DNA of 61,488 nucleotides from Clostridiales bacterium (GTDB taxonomy: Bacteria > Bacillota > Clostridia > Lachnospirales > Lachnospiraceae), in contig JAHZHN010000013.1 in assembly GCA_019420275.1 (NCBI GenBank), positions 1-61,488 of the forward strand, given 5' to 3'. Positions within the stretch are counted from its first letter, which is position 1. Each line of letters begins with the position of its first letter. A program made the position numbers and the translations under genes. Positions 33,619 to 42,915 of this stretch are shown here, one piece after another. The notes beneath the pieces were generated by a model, which did no database searches, had not been told where the DNA came from, and saw only the letters and a program-made list of their open reading frames with translations.

Positions 33619-35085
33619 TCATTTCTTATCTAATTCTACTTCAAAATAGAATTCTACGCCACCCTCAATATTAGAAACTCCATAATCTTTTCCATGGGCT
33701 TTCATCGTGGCTTCTACAATGGACAGTCCAACACCGCTTCCTCCATATTCCCTGGTACGTGCTTTGTCTACCTTATAGAATTTTACCCAGAGTTTATCCA
33801 GATCTTCTTCCGGTATATGTTTTCCGGTGTTATATACCTTAACTCTTAGATTATCTCCATGGCGGCAGTAGCTGATTCGAATCGTGCCATGATCACTGAC
33901 ATGATTTCTTGCATTGCTCAGATAATTCCCTACAACCTCCTCAATCATAAACTCATCTGCCCAGACATGAATCGGTTTCTCATCAAATTCCACATGAATT
34001 CCTCCTTTTTCCAAGAGAATCTGATTCGAAGTCAGCATATTGGAAATCAGTTCCGTCATGTCAAATCGCTCCATCTCAACTTTATTATTTCCAAATTCAA
34101 TCTGATTTAAAGTCAGCAGCTTTTGTACCATGCGATTCATCTTCTTAGCTTCGTCTGTAATGACATCACAGTAAAAGTCCCTGCTCTCCTCATCTTCTGA
34201 AATATTGTCTTTCAGACCTTCTGCATATCCCTGAATCAATGCGATTGGAGTCTTAAGCTCATGAGAAACATGCGAAAGAAATTCTGTTCTCATCTCATCA
34301 ATCTGGACTTTTTGTTCAATATCTTTCCTCAATTCATTATTAGCCGTCTTAAGCTCCGATATGGTCATCTCAAGCTTAGATGATAATTCATTCAGGCTCC
34401 GACCCAGCCTCCCCAATTCATCTTCTCCTGAATCATCAATCTTTACATCAAAATCCAGATTTGACATACGATTCGCAGCTCCTGCCATCTCCTCAATTGG
34501 CTTTGTAAACTGTTTGCTGAAAATATACATGGCAATTCCGCCGCCAATGATCAAGAAAATACCGACATAAATGGTAAAACGCCCCGACAGGGATGCACTT
34601 GTCTGAATGCTTTCCATTGGTGTATTAATAATGACCGTGTACTGTCCATCCAAATATCCCATCAGATTAATGCTGGTTCCCTGACTTTGGCTGGTGTTTG
34701 TTGTAACCGCATAGCCTTTCTCATTAATCTGATTCTGTATCTTATCAATATTTTTTAAAATATTTTTCAAATCCTTATACATGACCCCCTGTTCGCCTTC
34801 TGAACTGTACACCATCTGATTCATGGGATCACTGATCATAATACGATAATCATATCCTCTGGCAATCTGATCCACATCTTCTTTATTCACAGTGTCCTTC
34901 TGGAAAATCTTTTGGATCTTATAATACGCTTCCCGTATATGTTTCTTCTCTTTCATAACATAGTACGGTTTCAGCATCACCAGATTGATCAGTACAGATA
35001 ATAAAATAGTCGATGCCAAAATGACGATCAGCATCAGAGTCATCTTTACCTGTATGGATTTGTTTTCTAAAATCCGCTTTTTCAA
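33619..35085 (-). CDS. Sensor histidine kinase
   Basis: A 488-residue membrane kinase: first membrane segment about 16-37, an extracellular sensor of about 130 residues, second segment about 171-190, HAMP (about 191-245), HisKA with phospho-accepting H275 in SHVSHELKTP, and an ATPase domain with NYLSNARNH and GGSGVGLSIVE. It starts with TTG at 35085, 3 nt after the stop of the response regulator, with GAGGT upstream; the next in-frame ATG would remove the basic anchor before the first membrane segment. Signal unknown. Partner of the upstream regulator. Confidence 0.93.
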   Translation of the reverse strand: MKKRILENKSIQVKMTLMLIVILASTILLSVLINLVMLKPYYVMKEKKHIREAYYKIQKIFQKDTVNKEDVDQIARGYDYRIMISDPMNQMVYSSEGEQGVMYKDLKNILKNIDKIQNQINEKGYAVTTNTSQSQGTSINLMGYLDGQYTVIINTPMESIQTSASLSGRFTIYVGIFLIIGGGIAMYIFSKQFTKPIEEMAGAANRMSNLDFDVKIDDSGEDELGRLGRSLNELSSKLEMTISELKTANNELRKDIEQKVQIDEMRTEFLSHVSHELKTPIALIQGYAEGLKDNISEDEESRDFYCDVITDEAKKMNRMVQKLLTLNQIEFGNNKVEMERFDMTELISNMLTSNQILLEKGGIHVEFDEKPIHVWADEFMIEEVVGNYLSNARNHVSDHGTIRISYCRHGDNLRVKVYNTGKHIPEEDLDKLWVKFYKVDKARTREYGGSGVGLSIVEATMKAHGKDYGVSNIEGGVEFYFEVELDKK

Positions 35086-35088
35086 TTT

Positions 35089-35763
35089 CTATTCAACCTC
35101 AAATTTATATCCCATGCCCCAAATTGTATGGATATATTTTCCTTTATCTTCCAGCTTGTTTCTGAGCTTTTTCACATGAGTATCTATGGTCCTGGCATCT
35201 CCAAAGTAATCATAATTCCATACTTGGTTTAATATATTTTCTCTTGTTAATGCCCGTCCTTCATTGATCATAAAAAACTGCAGGAGTTCGAATTCTTTAA
35301 AACTTAATTCAACAGTTTTTCCATCGATTGTTACGTGGTGTGCTCCCACGTCCATACAGATTCCTCCGGCTTCAATATTCTCATTTTCCAGCTGATTCGT
35401 TCTGCGCAAAATTGCTCCGATTCGAGCCACAAGAATCTTGGGACTGAATGGCTTTGAGATATATTCATCGACCCCCAGCTCGAATCCCTGCAGTTCATCC
35501 TGCTCCTGATCCTTGGCCGTCAGCATAATGATCGGAACCTGAGATACTTTGCGGATTTCACGGACAACTTCCCATCCGTCCATTTTCGGCATCATAACGT
35601 CCAATACCAGAAGATCAATTCCTTTCGTAGAAAAAAACACGTCCACTGCTTCCTCACCATCTGATGCTTCCAGCACCTGATATCCTGCCCGTACTAAGAA
35701 ATCTTTTACCAGTTTGCGCATTCTGCTTTCATCATCCACAACCAATATCTTCAAATCGCTCAT
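35089..35763 (-). CDS. OmpR/PhoB-family response regulator
   Basis: A 224-residue DNA-binding regulator. The receiver domain has VVDDE, phospho-acceptor D55 in LLVLDVMMP, and the conserved lysine in SKPFSPK. The C-terminal winged helix includes LSFKEFELLQFF and the recognition region TRENILNQVWNYDYFGDARTIDTHVKKLR. Start at 35763 uses GGAGG about 11 nt upstream; a frame from 35814 lacks support. It is first of a regulator-kinase-sirtuin row. Targets are not evident. Confidence 0.93.
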   Translation of the reverse strand: MSDLKILVVDDESRMRKLVKDFLVRAGYQVLEASDGEEAVDVFFSTKGIDLLVLDVMMPKMDGWEVVREIRKVSQVPIIMLTAKDQEQDELQGFELGVDEYISKPFSPKILVARIGAILRRTNQLENENIEAGGICMDVGAHHVTIDGKTVELSFKEFELLQFFMINEGRALTRENILNQVWNYDYFGDARTIDTHVKKLRNKLEDKGKYIHTIWGMGYKFEVE

Positions 35764-35831
35764 TTTTTCTTCTCCCTCCTGCTTTTGCACCATTGTATCA
35801 TAGGAATATGTCAAAATTGTGAAACAAAAAT

Positions 35832-35862
35832 AGAGAGGGACTAACCATTATAATCCCTCTCT
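35832..35862 (-). terminator. Terminator of the DUF368 gene
   Basis: A 9-bp perfect stem (AGAGAGGGA/TCCCTCTCT) with a 13-nt loop and ATTTTTG after the 3' arm on the minus strand, 12 nt past the stop at 35874. Confidence 0.8.
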
Positions 35863-35873
35863 GTTATATCTTT

Positions 35874-36746
35874 TTATTTTTCTGAAACTGCCTTGATTCT
35901 TTCCAAAGCAAAAATAATTACAATACCGATCACAAAAAATACAGGATGGAATGTATCAATTGTCATCGCTGGTTTTGTATTTTCCAGCGTGGTTGGTCCC
36001 ATTACAATTGCATACAGAGACCCGATCATCATCCCTACAATAAAATAAATCATCTGAGAACGATGTTTATCCAAAGCATTTTTGATCGTCTTGATTACAA
36101 CCGCAATTCCGCATAAAATTCCAAGAGCGAAAATTCCAATTACTGGAAGATATGAAAAATTCAGCGTCATTGTCTCTTTTAATGCTGAAATGATTGGCAC
36201 ATACAGCCCAAATACAAGCAGCATCGTAGAGCCTGAAATTCCAGGAAGCACCATGGCTGAAATTGCAATCATTGCTACAACAAAAATATAGATTGCCAAA
36301 GGCGCAGTCAGATGTTCTACACTGACGCTGACCCCTTTTCCTGATACAGGATTAAAATAAGTAATCGCTGCTACAATGACAACTCCAAGAATTGCCCACG
36401 GAATATTCTGATATTTTCCTTTTAAAGAATCCTTTTCCTCTCTCCAGATTACTGGAATCGCAAAAATAATCAAGCCCAGGAAAACAGAACTGATTTCATA
36501 AATTCGCTCATCGAAAATGCTTGCCAGAACAGAAACAGCCGCGGCCATCCCTATGATCCATCCGATTCCAATACGAATCAGAAATTTAACTGCCCTAATT
36601 CTCTGCTGTTTGTTTCCGGAAATAAAATAATCCAGTGATGTAATAAACTTATCATAAAATCCAAGTAAAAACGCTACCGTTCCTCCCGATACTCCTGGAA
36701 CACTATCGGCAAGCGCCATACAAAATCCTCTTATAAGATTCAGCAT
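35874..36746 (-). CDS. DUF368 polytopic membrane protein (possible undecaprenyl-phosphate translocase)
   Basis: A 290-residue protein with about eight hydrophobic segments and the family signature GFCMALADSVPGVSGGTVAFLLGFYDKFI at the N-terminus, plus the second GISGSTMLLVFGLY repeat in the middle (inverted-repeat topology). DUF368 (PopT-type) proteins were shown to recycle undecaprenyl phosphate across the membrane in some bacteria. Assignment here is by family only. GTAGGAG precedes the ATG. Separate from mnmA. Confidence 0.85.
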   Translation of the reverse strand: MLNLIRGFCMALADSVPGVSGGTVAFLLGFYDKFITSLDYFISGNKQQRIRAVKFLIRIGIGWIIGMAAAVSVLASIFDERIYEISSVFLGLIIFAIPVIWREEKDSLKGKYQNIPWAILGVVIVAAITYFNPVSGKGVSVSVEHLTAPLAIYIFVVAMIAISAMVLPGISGSTMLLVFGLYVPIISALKETMTLNFSYLPVIGIFALGILCGIAVVIKTIKNALDKHRSQMIYFIVGMMIGSLYAIVMGPTTLENTKPAMTIDTFHPVFFVIGIVIIFALERIKAVSEK

Positions 36747-36844
36747 ATCTTTTCTCCTACCTATTCATTTAAAGCAACTCCCTCATTGTAACATAACTTT
36801 ATATTATGGAAAAGCGGGAAATTCTTATTTTTCTCTTATTTTTG

Positions 36845-37930
36845 CTATTCCATGCTTCCTTTTATGATGGTTGCTCCTCCGGCAACCAGACTGCCATCAT
36901 AAAAAACAACTGCCTGACCCGGTGTCACAGCCCTCTGCGGCTCATCAAATATTACTTTTATCATGTCCTCTCCTGCCATCTGAACCGTACACGGCACTTC
37001 CGGACTATTATATCGAATTTTTGCCTTTGTTCGGAATTCCCCGTTAATTCCAGGAATTGACATAAAATTGCAGCAGTCTGCATACAGAACATTAGAAAAC
37101 AGCTTATCTCTTGTTCCTATTACGACCTCATTCTTTTCCTTATCTACGCGAATAACATATCCCGGCTGTTTCAGAGACAAACCAAGACCTCGGCGCTGTC
37201 CGATCGTATAATATATGATTCCCTTGTGAGTCCCCAGGATATTCCCCTCAGTATCCACAAAATTTCCCGGCTGAATGGAGGCTCCGGTGGTCTTCTCAAT
37301 AAATTTTCCATAATCATCTTCCACAAAACATATGTCCTGGCTGTCAGGCTTGTTCGCCACCGGAATCCCCGCTTTCTGGGCAATCGCACGGATTTCATCC
37401 TTTGTATACTGTCCTACCGGCATTAATGTCTTAGACAGCTGATTTTGTGTCAAATTGTAAAGAGCATAAGTCTGGTCTTTGGCTAGTGTCTTAGAACGCT
37501 TCAGAGCATATCGCCCATTGTCCAGATGCTGTATCTGCGCATAATGACCTGTAGCAATATAATCTGCTCCTATATCAAGACACCTCTTCAGCAAAGACTC
37601 CCATTTTACATAACGATTGCAAGCGATACATGGATTCGGCGTCCTGGCATTTAAATATTGCTCACAAAAATAATCTATGACCTTTTCCTTAAAATCCTTC
37701 TTAAAATTCATCACATAATAAGGGATATCCAGAGTCTGCGCTACCCGTCTTGCATCTTCTACCGCTGACAGCCCGCAGCATCCTCCGTTTTCTTCCAGCA
37801 CGGCTTCCTCTTCTTCCTGCCAGATCTGCATCGTCACCCCAATTACATCATATCCTTGTTCTTTCAGCAGATACGCTGCCACAGAGGAATCAACGCCTCC
37901 TGATAATCCAACTACGACTTTCTCTTTCAC
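36845..37930 (-). CDS. mnmA: tRNA-specific 2-thiouridylase MnmA
   Basis: Adds sulfur to the wobble uridine of tRNA Lys, Glu and Gln. The 361 residues contain the PP-loop GLSGGVDSSVAA, PNPCIACNRYVKW with a catalytic cysteine, DSQDICFV with the second, and the C-terminal beta barrel. It begins with GTG at 37930, 7-8 nt after CTAGGAGG. It ends the nifS-nifU-mnmA operon, so the sulfur relay genes are made together. Confidence 0.96.
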   Translation of the reverse strand: MKEKVVVGLSGGVDSSVAAYLLKEQGYDVIGVTMQIWQEEEEAVLEENGGCCGLSAVEDARRVAQTLDIPYYVMNFKKDFKEKVIDYFCEQYLNARTPNPCIACNRYVKWESLLKRCLDIGADYIATGHYAQIQHLDNGRYALKRSKTLAKDQTYALYNLTQNQLSKTLMPVGQYTKDEIRAIAQKAGIPVANKPDSQDICFVEDDYGKFIEKTTGASIQPGNFVDTEGNILGTHKGIIYYTIGQRRGLGLSLKQPGYVIRVDKEKNEVVIGTRDKLFSNVLYADCCNFMSIPGINGEFRTKAKIRYNSPEVPCTVQMAGEDMIKVIFDEPQRAVTPGQAVVFYDGSLVAGGATIIKGSME

Positions 37931-37939
37931 AAATTCCTC

Positions 37940-38377
37940 CTAGTATTCTTCCTCTTCTTCCTCTTCACTAATATCTGTTTTGGGTTTTTCCAGGCCTTCA
38001 ATCTTGATTCCATTTTTCTCGGCGTAATCCCATAATGCCGCATGAATTGCCTCTTCCGCAAGAAGAGAACAGTGTACTTTGACCGGCGGAAGTCCATCAA
38101 GAGCCTCCATAACGGCTTTATTTGTAACTTCCAAGGCTTCCTGGACAGTCTTTCCTTTTACAAGTTCTGTTGCCATGCTGCTTGTTGCAACGGCAGCTCC
38201 GCATCCAAAAGTCTTAAACTTAACATCCTGAATCACTTTATTATCATCAATATCCAGATAGATTCTCATAATATCTCCGCATTTAGCGTTTCCAACCGTA
38301 CCAACGCCGCTTGCGTTTTCAATTTCTCCTACGTTTCTTGGGTTCTGGAAATGATCCATTACTTTTTCACTGTACAT
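37940..38377 (-). CDS. nifU: Iron-sulfur cluster scaffold (NifU/IscU N-terminal type)
   Basis: A 145-residue scaffold starting MYSEKVMDHFQNPRNVGEI. Cluster ligands appear in NAKCGDIM, FGCGAAVATSS and HCSLLAEE. An unusual acidic end (EEEEEEEY) extends past the normal fold. Start at 38377 is set by CAGGAGG; ATG-like upstream codons are not needed. It lies 33 nt after nifS and before mnmA, a clostridial arrangement in which NifS feeds both clusters and tRNA thiolation. Confidence 0.95.
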   Translation of the reverse strand: MYSEKVMDHFQNPRNVGEIENASGVGTVGNAKCGDIMRIYLDIDDNKVIQDVKFKTFGCGAAVATSSMATELVKGKTVQEALEVTNKAVMEALDGLPPVKVHCSLLAEEAIHAALWDYAEKNGIKIEGLEKPKTDISEEEEEEEY

Positions 38378-38410
38378 AATAATTTTCCTCCTGTTATTCA
38401 AACCGCCAGA

Positions 38411-39592
38411 CTATTTGCCCTGTTTCACAAAATCCTCATAAAGCGGTGACATGCTTCTCAATTTGTTTACAATTTCCTTTAATTGATCAATGACGTAATC
38501 CATATCTTCCTTTGTTGTTTCTTCTCCCAAGGTCATACGAAGAGAACCATGGGCGATCTCATGAGGAAGACCAATGGCAAGCAGCACATGAGACGGATCC
38601 AGAGATCCGGATGTGCAGGCAGAACCGCTGGATGCACAAATTCCTGCCATATCCAGCATAATCAGAAGAGATTCTCCTTCGATAAACTGAAAACTAATAT
38701 TTATGTTGTTCGGCAGTCTTTTTTTTCTGTCTCCATTCAGTCTGCAGTAAGGAATTTCCGCAAGAATTCTGTCAATTGCGTAATCTCTGACTTCTTTTTC
38801 TTTTGATGTACGCTCTTCCATTGTATCAAAAGCGATTTCAACTGCCTTCCCAAGACCAATGATGCCGCTGACATTCTCTGTTCCAGCCCGGCGTTTTCTC
38901 TCCTGAGCGCCTCCATGGATGAAAGATCGAAGCTTCAGACCCTGTCTGATATACAAAAATCCGATTCCTTTCGGTCCATTCAGCTTATGGCCGCTGGCAC
39001 TTAACATATCGATTCCATACTCATCGACATTGATTGGAATCTGCCCATATGCCTGGACTGCATCTGTATGGAAAATGACACCGTGCTTTTTGGCAATTTT
39101 ACCAATTTCTTTTACCGGCTGAATCGTTCCAATTTCATTATTGGCAAACATAACGGAAATTAAAATGGTATCTGGACGAATTGCTTTTTCCAGCTGATCC
39201 AATTTTAAAATTCCATTCTCATCAACGTCGATATAAGTAATTTCAAACCCTCTTGATTCCAGATAATCACATGTATGGAGAATCGCATGATGTTCAATTT
39301 TACTCGTAATGATGTGTTTTCCTTTCGTCTTATAAGCTTCTGCAGCAGCTTTTAAAGCCCAATTGTCTGATTCAGAGCCGCCTGCTGTAAAATAAATATT
39401 TTTTCCTTCTGTTCCAAGAGTTGACCCAATCAGCTCCCGGCACTGATCGATTGCCTGTTTATTCTCAGCTGCCGGAGAATAAATGCTGGATGGGTTCCAA
39501 AACTTTTCTGTAAAATACGGCAGCATTGCCTCAACGACTTCCGGTCTGGCTGGCGTTGTTGCTGCGTGATCTAAGTATACAAACTTTCCCAT
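38411..39592 (-). CDS. nifS: Cysteine desulfurase (NifS/IscS)
   Basis: PLP enzyme giving sulfur from cysteine to NifU and MnmA. The 393 residues start YLDHAATTPARPEVVEAM, have the PLP lysine in SASGHKLNGPKGIGF (about 203) and the mobile catalytic cysteine in SSGSACTSGS (about 325). Group: the loop is long, as in IscS/NifS rather than SufS. It is first in the operon, with a consensus promoter and a palindrome-like operator upstream; no Rrf2-type regulator gene is adjacent. Confidence 0.96.
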   Translation of the reverse strand: MGKFVYLDHAATTPARPEVVEAMLPYFTEKFWNPSSIYSPAAENKQAIDQCRELIGSTLGTEGKNIYFTAGGSESDNWALKAAAEAYKTKGKHIITSKIEHHAILHTCDYLESRGFEITYIDVDENGILKLDQLEKAIRPDTILISVMFANNEIGTIQPVKEIGKIAKKHGVIFHTDAVQAYGQIPINVDEYGIDMLSASGHKLNGPKGIGFLYIRQGLKLRSFIHGGAQERKRRAGTENVSGIIGLGKAVEIAFDTMEERTSKEKEVRDYAIDRILAEIPYCRLNGDRKKRLPNNINISFQFIEGESLLIMLDMAGICASSGSACTSGSLDPSHVLLAIGLPHEIAHGSLRMTLGEETTKEDMDYVIDQLKEIVNKLRSMSPLYEDFVKQGK

Positions 39593-39669
39593 AATCTATT
39601 CCTGCCTTTCTATAATCTCTATATGATATGATAAACTTATAAAGTAAATTTCATTTTTCTAATTCCTTT

Positions 39670-39693
39670 AATCCCTACCTATTAACTAGGATT
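39670..39693. promoter_or_regulatory. Possible Rrf2/CymR-type operator of the nifS operon
   Basis: An imperfect palindrome with CCTA and TAGG half-sites around a TATTA core and outer AATCC/GGATT arms covers about +3 to +27 of the nifS transcript. The composition resembles sites bound by Rrf2-family repressors (IscR, CymR), but I do not have a verified consensus for this group. Confidence 0.45.
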
Positions 39694-39702
39694 TACAGTG
39701 TC

Positions 39703-39731
39703 ATATTATCATTTCCTAATTTCTCTGTCAA
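39703..39731 (-). promoter_or_regulatory. Sigma-A promoter of nifS-nifU-mnmA
   Basis: TTGACA (39726-39731), 17 nt, TAATAT (39703-39708) on the minus strand. It lies back to back with the sigma-E-like promoter of the flippase gene. Confidence 0.75.
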
Positions 39732-39741
39732 CCAAAATCGG

Positions 39742-39770
39742 GCATATCTTGTTTTTTCTTTTCATACAAT
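39742..39770 (+). promoter_or_regulatory. Mother-cell (sigma-E-like) promoter of the SpoVB-like gene
   Basis: GCATATC (39742-39748), 14 nt, CATACAAT (39763-39770). This matches 6 of 7 in the sigma-E -35 and all 8 in the -10, at the expected spacing. The ATG lies 25 nt downstream of the -10. Confidence 0.7.
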
Positions 39771-39794
39771 GAAAAAAAAACAGAAGGTATCTTC

Positions 39795-41096
39795 ATGAAA
39801 AAGGCAAGCCCGTTCATTCATGGAACGCTGGTTCTGACAGCAGCAAATCTTTTTTCCCGTTTCATCGGATTCTATAATAGAATATTTCTGGCTGGTCTGA
39901 TTGGTGCGCATCAGATGGGAATTTATCAGATGATCTTTCCCATCTATATGGTTGGATTTTCACTGTGCTTTCAGGGATTTCAAACCGCTTTGTCCAACAT
40001 GACCGCTTCACTTCACGCAAAAAATCTGGAAGGCGATGCGAAAAAGATACTTTCTGTTACTATTTGTTTTACCTTTACGCTTTCCATCCTGTTTGCCCTT
40101 GTTATTTTCATTTTCGCGAAAACAATCTGCAATACTTTTTTCCATGAAAACGACTGCATTCCCTGCCTTAGAATTGCTGTATTTGCACTCCCTTTCGTGG
40201 GCATCAAATCCTGCATCCACGGCTATTCTCTCGGCACCGGAACATCTTCTCTTCCTGCTCTTTCTCTTTGCATAGAACAGATTTCCAGAGTTGTCAGTAT
40301 CTTTTTAATCTCTGTAACTTTTTATGCAAAACTGCCAGCCGGGGCAGTCCTTGCAGTCCTTGGAATGGTCATTGGAGAATTTATTTCGTTTGTCTTTACA
40401 ATTCTTTCGTTTTATTCCCAGCAAAAGAACTCTGAAACCTCCATCTATACAAAACGTTCCTTGTTTGGTCAGCTTCTCTCTCTTGGTATTCCCATGACTG
40501 GAAACACGCTGTCTGTCACACTGCTTCAAAGCGTGGAAAGCATTCTGATCCCTCTTATGCTGACCAGGTTTTACGGAAACCAGCATACCGCCATTGAAAC
40601 TTACGGTATTTTACATGGAATGGCGCTCCCTTTTATTTTATTTCCTTCCACAGTGACAAATTCTTTATCTGTTATGCTGCTGCCTAAAATATCCGCAGCC
40701 AAAGCAGACGGCAGTGAAAAGATACTCCGACGTGCCTCCCGATATCCTGTTGTTTTTTGTCTGCTTCTTGGCCTTCTGGGGTTTTTCGGCTTTTTCACTT
40801 TGGGTCCATGGATCGGACGCCTTGTGTTTCAAAGCAGTGCCTGCGGAACTTATCTACGGCTTTTGTCATTTCTATGTCCGTTCCTATATATTTCAGGAAC
40901 ATTGTCCAGTATTTTAAATGGGCTTGGCGAAACAAAAACAACCTTTCTTCACAATGGACTCTCTCTGACACTTCGGATTCTTTTCATCCTGTTTGTTATT
41001 CCTCGCCAAGGCATTTACGGATATCTATTCGGATTGACGGCAAGCAGTATTCTGCAGGTTGCACTAAATTTCCGCCATCTAAAACATGTCTTATAA
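39795..41096 (+). CDS. SpoVB-like MOP-superfamily lipid flippase
   Basis: A 433-residue protein with about 12 membrane segments and the polysaccharide-synthesis/SpoVB start GTLVLTAANLFSRFIGFYNRI..GAHQMGIYQM. SpoVB-type proteins move cell-wall precursors to build the spore cortex; others export oligosaccharides. The sigma-E-like promoter 25 nt upstream favours the sporulation role. AGAAGG precedes the ATG. It stands alone on the plus strand, divergent from nifS and convergent with the protease gene. Confidence 0.82.
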   Translation: MKKASPFIHGTLVLTAANLFSRFIGFYNRIFLAGLIGAHQMGIYQMIFPIYMVGFSLCFQGFQTALSNMTASLHAKNLEGDAKKILSVTICFTFTLSILFALVIFIFAKTICNTFFHENDCIPCLRIAVFALPFVGIKSCIHGYSLGTGTSSLPALSLCIEQISRVVSIFLISVTFYAKLPAGAVLAVLGMVIGEFISFVFTILSFYSQQKNSETSIYTKRSLFGQLLSLGIPMTGNTLSVTLLQSVESILIPLMLTRFYGNQHTAIETYGILHGMALPFILFPSTVTNSLSVMLLPKISAAKADGSEKILRRASRYPVVFCLLLGLLGFFGFFTLGPWIGRLVFQSSACGTYLRLLSFLCPFLYISGTLSSILNGLGETKTTFLHNGLSLTLRILFILFVIPRQGIYGYLFGLTASSILQVALNFRHLKHVL

Positions 41097-41172
41097 AAAG
41101 AAGGCCTCACCCAGGATGATATGTACCCAGAATTCTGGGTACATACCGATGTCCAGGAAAGGTCTTCTTTTT
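41097..41172. terminator. Two-way terminator with a 26-bp perfect palindrome
   Basis: Outer arms AAAAAGAAGG-CCT (from 41097) and AGG-TCTTCTTTTT (to 41172) bracket an inner, loopless 26-bp palindrome at 41120-41145. Runs of A on one side and T on the other let it serve both the flippase gene and the convergent protease gene. Confidence 0.8.
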
Positions 41173-41175
41173 ATG

Positions 41176-42852
41176 TTATCGTATTCTTAAGAAAGTTTCA
41201 TATAAATCTACTGTTCCATATCCCCATTCTCTGTTTGGATAGATTCTCTCATCTTCCCGGCGGGCACCGCGGATAAGATAATTTTTAATTCTTGTGGTAT
41301 TGACATCCAGATCATTTTCTTTGACATATCCCCATTCCATGACCAATGCCGCAATCCCTGCTGTAACAGCTCCGGATACACTGGTGCCTGTTTTCCTTCC
41401 AAAGCGGTTTCTTGGCAAAGGTCCATATACTTCAACTCCAGGCGCAGCAAAATCGGGTTTCACCGCATTTCTTGGAAAGCCTCTGCTGCTGTCAATATAA
41501 ATGCTGCCATTGTTCTGATTATAATTTGATGCACACATCAGCAACTGCGTATTTCCTGGTGATACCAACGTATTGTATGGAGAAGATTCCAGAAAAAATG
41601 TATCTTCTGTAAGGAAATTAGTAATAGGAAGCCAAAGATCAAATTCCCTGCTTCCCATTTTGTCATCACTGACATAAATATTCCATACGCCTTCCGCCGG
41701 ATGAAGAAACCTCATAATGATGCCAGGTGCACCAGCTGATGAATCCACTGTAAAATAATCTACCAATAGATTTGTCTTTTCCAGCAGAAAACTTACTTCC
41801 CTTCGTCCTTGGCGTCCTCCCGCAATCCTCCCGGTCCTCTGTCCAGAAGGAGATTCAATGTCCACATAATATCCGTTTGGAGCCATCCCCCAAAGTTCCA
41901 TCGTAAAGCCATATTCAGAACTTCCTACCTTCACTTCGACTTTAGCAGATCCATTTCCTACCTCACCAGAATAGTGATGCCTTGCCTGCCCTTCATTCCC
42001 AGCACTTGCAACAACACCAACTCCTTTTAAAGGCGCTATTCCCGCCAGATATTGATCCAAAGGTCCGGTTCCAAGATGTGATGCCTGGCTCGTCCCCAGA
42101 CCCAGATATAGAATAACAGGCATCTGAAGCCTCTCTGCTACCTGGGTAATATAATAGACACCAAGCATAATATCTGTTTCCGAATAGGCTTCATAAGATG
42201 GATCCATGCAGTAATATTCCTTTAAATGTGCCTTTGCCTGTCTGAGTTTTACAACACTTAGCCGGACATTTGGCGCAATCCCAGAAAAACCATCCTGTGT
42301 TTCCGCGTTGCCCGCAATCAGTCCTGCCAGAAATGTTCCATGTCCCGATGAATCTACTGACGGCACGATTTCCGCCGGATTTTCACTCTGAACTGCTCTC
42401 TCAATCTCTTCTTTCAAATATTCCGTTCCATATCCAAGAAAAAAAGGCTTGGTTTCATCTTCTATTGTCTGATCCCATATTGTCTCTATCTTTGTGGTCT
42501 GATCCGCATACTGGAATACAGGATTCTGATAATCAATACCTGTATCAATCACTCCGACCATGACACCATTTCCATATAAATCCAAATTTGATCTTCGCAC
42601 CTGTGCAACTCCCACATCTTCCAGCACAACTGTATCCATCAGCCCGAAGCATCTTGGAATCGCATTATACGGATAATTTCCACGTTCAAAAACCTCTTTT
42701 CCCTGCTGAGGAACATAGGCAATCGAAAACCGGTTGTTGATGGGCAAAATACAATCGGTTTGAAAACGTTCTCTTACGCTTTCCAAAACCCCATTGTACT
42801 CTGCGATAAATTCAAAATAATCATTGCTGACGGCTGCCTTAGAACAATCCAT
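41176..42852 (-). CDS. S8-family subtilisin-like serine protease (Csp-like)
   Basis: A 558-residue protease with an intact catalytic triad: D103 in VIDTGID, H171 in SSGHGTFLAGLIAG, S491 in GTSVSGAVTAG, plus the oxyanion asparagine in ASAGNEG. An insertion of about 130 residues with a beta-rich fold lies between the histidine and serine regions, as in CspB-like clostridial germination proteases. There is no signal peptide. Related clostridial proteins process the spore lytic enzyme SleC, but others are of unknown role, and SleC is not in the window. Possible sigma-E-like elements upstream are weak. AGAGGTG precedes the ATG. Confidence 0.87.
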   Translation of the reverse strand: MDCSKAAVSNDYFEFIAEYNGVLESVRERFQTDCILPINNRFSIAYVPQQGKEVFERGNYPYNAIPRCFGLMDTVVLEDVGVAQVRRSNLDLYGNGVMVGVIDTGIDYQNPVFQYADQTTKIETIWDQTIEDETKPFFLGYGTEYLKEEIERAVQSENPAEIVPSVDSSGHGTFLAGLIAGNAETQDGFSGIAPNVRLSVVKLRQAKAHLKEYYCMDPSYEAYSETDIMLGVYYITQVAERLQMPVILYLGLGTSQASHLGTGPLDQYLAGIAPLKGVGVVASAGNEGQARHHYSGEVGNGSAKVEVKVGSSEYGFTMELWGMAPNGYYVDIESPSGQRTGRIAGGRQGRREVSFLLEKTNLLVDYFTVDSSAGAPGIIMRFLHPAEGVWNIYVSDDKMGSREFDLWLPITNFLTEDTFFLESSPYNTLVSPGNTQLLMCASNYNQNNGSIYIDSSRGFPRNAVKPDFAAPGVEVYGPLPRNRFGRKTGTSVSGAVTAGIAALVMEWGYVKENDLDVNTTRIKNYLIRGARREDERIYPNREWGYGTVDLYETFLRIR

Positions 42853-42915
42853 CCTTTCACCTCTATTTTTTACTATATAGAACTTATGATGAAATGATTG
42901 ATTTTATTCTATAAC

